Source of the DNA: Oceanobacillus_B kapialis | Lineage (GTDB): Bacteria; Bacillota; Bacilli; Bacillales; Amphibacillaceae | Length of the DNA: 64,000 bases | NCBI RefSeq assembly: GCF_042685265.1 | Contig: NZ_JBHUMX010000041.1 | Reading direction: 5' to 3' (one strand) | Part shown: piece after piece, positions 61,606 to 64,000 of the stretch | How the letters are laid out: each line of letters begins with the position of its first letter | How positions within the stretch are numbered: position 1 is the stretch's first letter | Notes under the pieces: model-generated | What the model was told of the DNA's origin: nothing | The model's input: only the letters and a program-made list of their open reading frames with translations | The model's database searches: none | Program-made: the position numbers and the translations under genes

Positions 61606-63218
61606 AGCTCCTCTGCCTCCTCCAAGGTCACGACAGCTGGCGCGGATGTTTTTCGGCAAATCCGGTTCATCACCGTCGTATAGTATCGATTCCCTTTAAA
61701 AAAAGCCTTCGTTTGCTCTGTTACAGAAATGTCTCCCCGAAAAAGCATGCTACACCTCGTTGCATGCTTTGCCGCAAATTCTACATCATGGGTTACCATG
61801 ATAATGGTGAGTCCCTGTTGCTTCCGAAGCTGATGCAACAGCTTTCCAAACTCCCTTTTGGCATAAGGGTCAAGCCCTTTCGTTGGCTCATCAATTAGTA
61901 AGATTGATGGATCTTCAAGCAATGTACCGAGTAACGCTGCCTTTTGTAGCTCTCCACCGCTTAAATCGGCTGGATGTCTATCTTGAAATGCTGTGAGGCC
62001 AAGTGTATCCAGTAAAGTGTTTATCTCTTTTTCACCGTCATGTCGTTGATGTCTTTCGATAATCTGTTTATATTCTGCAATTAGGGTATCCTCAAGAAAA
62101 TAAAGTGCTGGATTTTGTGGCAAATAACTGATCTGCTTCGTCTTCCTTTTGTCACGAAAGGTCATCTTGCCATGCTGCTGTCGCAGGATCCCAGCAATGA
62201 TCTTTAATAAAGTGGACTTTCCTGTGCCATTCGCTCCAAGTATAGCAAGCAGCTCTCCTTCGTTGACAGACAAAGAAAGATTATGCAATACAGCTGGTGT
62301 ACGGCGCTTATATTGGTAATCGATTTCCTTTAAAGTTAAGAGGGTTGTAGACTGCTCGACCTCTTCCCTAAGTTGGCGGGGCTTTATTTGTTTGGGTTGC
62401 AGCCAGTCTCTTGCTTCCTTTACGGTAAGCGGAATATCCTCCCCTGATAATTCTTTTTCATAATGGAGGATAAGCCTCGAGGCACTTGGCAAAAAGTAAT
62501 GTAATGCAGGATGGTTATGTAACTTTAAGACAGCTTCACGGGGTGGTGCATCGATCATTTTCCTGCCTTTTTCTAAAACAAGTACACGATCTGCTATGGC
62601 AAACAGCTCCTCTAAACGATGTTCCACCATGACGATGGTTAACCCGAATTCTCGGTTTAGCTGGGTAATGGTTTGAATAAATTCCTTTGCTGCAAGCGGA
62701 TCTAACTGTGCAGTTGGTTCATCAAGTAACAGTAGCTCCGGATCAAGCAAGAGGACAGATGCTAAATTTAGAATTTGTTTTTCCCCGCCTGAGAGCTCAC
62801 TCGTTTTTTTATCCAGCAAATGACTTAACCCGAAATAATGGGTCATTTCGGCTATTTTTATCCGCATGTCTCTTGTTTCCAAGCCTTTATTTTCCATGCC
62901 AAATAGTAACTCTTCCATTACGTTATCCATCACAATCTGGTTTTCTGGATCTTGAAAAACAATTCCAATCTCCTGCGTCGATTTGTTTGTATCATGGCTG
63001 TCCAGTTCTTTCCCTTTATAGGTAAACGTTCCAGTCAGTTGACCATGTGGTGCAATTTCTTGCTTGATTAAATGAAGGAAGGTGGATTTCCCACTCCCTG
63101 ACGCGCCACACAGGACGACAAACTCGCCTTTATTTACGTGTAAATCCACTTGATGTAAAGCAGGATTTTCTTGTGCTGGATAAGTAAAGCTTATATTTTT
63201 CGCAGATAATATTTCCAT
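61581..63218 (-). CDS. ECF transporter ATPase with two fused ABC domains
   Basis: 545 residues with two complete ABC domains in one chain. First: Walker A GASGSGKST (about 40), signature LSGGEKQIL, Walker B LLLLDEPTAQLD. Second: GANGTGKST (about 315), LSGGELQKAALL, ILLIDEPTKGLD. In most Firmicutes the shared ECF module has separate EcfA1 and EcfA2; a fused form as in YkoD normally belongs to a dedicated transporter. Overlaps both neighbours (28 bp and 25 bp). Confidence 0.92.
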   Translation of the reverse strand: MEILSAKNISFTYPAQENPALHQVDLHVNKGEFVVLCGASGSGKSTFLHLIKQEIAPHGQLTGTFTYKGKELDSHDTNKSTQEIGIVFQDPENQIVMDNVMEELLFGMENKGLETRDMRIKIAEMTHYFGLSHLLDKKTSELSGGEKQILNLASVLLLDPELLLLDEPTAQLDPLAAKEFIQTITQLNREFGLTIVMVEHRLEELFAIADRVLVLEKGRKMIDAPPREAVLKLHNHPALHYFLPSASRLILHYEKELSGEDIPLTVKEARDWLQPKQIKPRQLREEVEQSTTLLTLKEIDYQYKRRTPAVLHNLSLSVNEGELLAILGANGTGKSTLLKIIAGILRQQHGKMTFRDKRKTKQISYLPQNPALYFLEDTLIAEYKQIIERHQRHDGEKEINTLLDTLGLTAFQDRHPADLSGGELQKAALLGTLLEDPSILLIDEPTKGLDPYAKREFGKLLHQLRKQQGLTIIMVTHDVEFAAKHATRCSMLFRGDISVTEQTKAFFKGNRYYTTVMNRICRKTSAPAVVTLEEAEELWRIQEEF

Positions 63219-64000
63219 TTTGCTAGTTCCTTCCCTTCAATCCATAGCGGAAAAGCAAGTAACAAAGCCCAATTGATCAGAAAAAGCCATTCTCTTTGTT
63301 CAAGCTGTGAGGTCTCAAGCACAGGCAAAAGTGAGAGCACACTATCTCCAAGCCACCACCCAAAAATCATAAAAGCTCCTGTGAGCAATATGAAGACCAA
63401 GGCGATCCAGTCTTTTATCGTCATAGTAAAGCTCTGATAATGCGTGCGTTTTCGTTGCCCATACCCTCTTGCTGACATGGAATCAGCTGTCTGGATGGAC
63501 TGTTCAAGCGAACCTGTTAATAAGGTTTGTAAAAAGAGCATCCCGTGTTTGGCTCTCGCTTTCATGCTGCCCTGTGTGATAGAGAATCCTCTTACCTTTT
63601 GCACTTCCTCTATTTCCTTCAAACGCTTTTTAAGCAGTGGAACAAAGCGAACCGAAAGCATGCTTAAAAGTGCCCACTGTGGAGACAAACGAGCAAACAA
63701 ATATAAAAAGCGCTCCTGGGTAATGATTTGATTTAAGCTGATAAAGGTTAGCATGATGCCTAGTAAACTTAGCGCAAGAATGATACCTTGCATCACTGCC
63801 TCCAGCATGACTTGATTGCCGAATAAATAGAATAAGATATGATTTCCTCTTCGGTTAAAAATAGGTGTCAAAATAAGGATAAATACCGTGAGTGTAATTA
63901 GCATACCTATCCAGTTTTTTAGCTGTTGCCCCCTATCAATAAGGAAATGGAAAACAACTAAAAACCCTACTCCCACTGCTAGAAAAACGGGGTGCTGGGA
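63191..64000 (-). CDS. ECF transporter T component (EcfT/CbiQ-like), 5' end outside window
   Basis: The frame is open to the window edge, so the start is not visible; at least 269 residues are present. Several membrane segments and the cytoplasmic coupling helices with the paired Ala-Arg-Gly-type motifs: VQKVRGFSI and SMSARGYGQRKR. It links the S component to the ATPases. First gene of the visible ECF operon, T-AA-S. Confidence 0.9.
   Translation of the reverse strand, partial: SQHPVFLAVGVGFLVVFHFLIDRGQQLKNWIGMLITLTVFILILTPIFNRRGNHILFYLFGNQVMLEAVMQGIILALSLLGIMLTFISLNQIITQERFLYLFARLSPQWALLSMLSVRFVPLLKKRLKEIEEVQKVRGFSITQGSMKARAKHGMLFLQTLLTGSLEQSIQTADSMSARGYGQRKRTHYQSFTMTIKDWIALVFILLTGAFMIFGWWLGDSVLSLLPVLETSQLEQREWLFLINWALLLAFPLWIEGKELAKWKYYLRKI

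Overview
The window reads as chromosomal DNA of a low-GC, spore-former-type Bacillaceae, most like the Oceanobacillus/Virgibacillus group. This is an inference from protein families, strong AGGAGG-type ribosome sites, a T-box, a preQ1 riboswitch and cre/CodY-like sites; no species can be named. Most genes lie on the minus strand.

Layout. 1-0.8 kb: right end of an IS256-family element followed by a 46-bp perfect palindrome. 0.9-5 kb: CstA-type carbon/pyruvate transporter with its LytS/LytT-type two-component system. 5.1-6.4 kb: a Bacillaceae intergenic repeat, a GNAT, a broken small membrane gene. 6.5-11.2 kb: glycerol/dihydroxyacetone block glpF-glpK-dhaK-dhaL-dhaM with a perfect cre overlapping the promoter and a leader hairpin. 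11.4-12.7 kb: preQ1 riboswitch, queF and a queuosine-precursor transporter. 13-18 kb: penicillin-acylase-type hydrolase and asparagine synthetase. 18.1-24 kb: oligopeptide ABC transporter (oppDFBCA order) with a CodY-like box. 24.5-25.7 kb: acyl-CoA dehydrogenase.

26.5-33.3 kb holds a seven-gene plus-strand operon. It combines RmlA, RmlB, WecE and WecD homologues (the route to dTDP-Fuc4NAc) with a polyprenyl-phosphate glycosyltransferase, a small flippase-like protein and a YkoS-like polytopic membrane protein. Together they look like a complete pathway for decorating an extracellular polymer with an acetamido-dideoxy sugar. 33.4-42 kb is accessory: SDR/TetR pair, secreted lipase-like hydrolase, three copies of a short modular repeat (one inside a lipoprotein gene), unknown membrane proteins, YitT.

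42.4-54.7 kb is branched-chain amino acid biosynthesis: ilvB-ilvH-ilvC-leuA-leuB-leuC-leuD-ilvA behind a sigma-A promoter and T-box, with ilvD as a separate upstream unit with its own CodY-like box. 54.8-60.9 kb: YuiD-like protein, aldo/keto reductase, K+/H+ antiporter, acetyltransferases and small unknown proteins. 60.9-64 kb: an ECF vitamin transporter (S component, fused double ATPase, T component running off the window).

The most unusual feature is a family of intergenic arrays with an exact 21-bp period. Four of them (15.6, 25.8, 52.2 and 60.1 kb) share the core GGTYGATTG, always on the plus strand whichever way neighbouring genes run. A fifth array (40.3 kb) has a different core but the same 21-bp period. 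Long ORFs across them are artefacts of 21 being divisible by three. I know of no described function for them.
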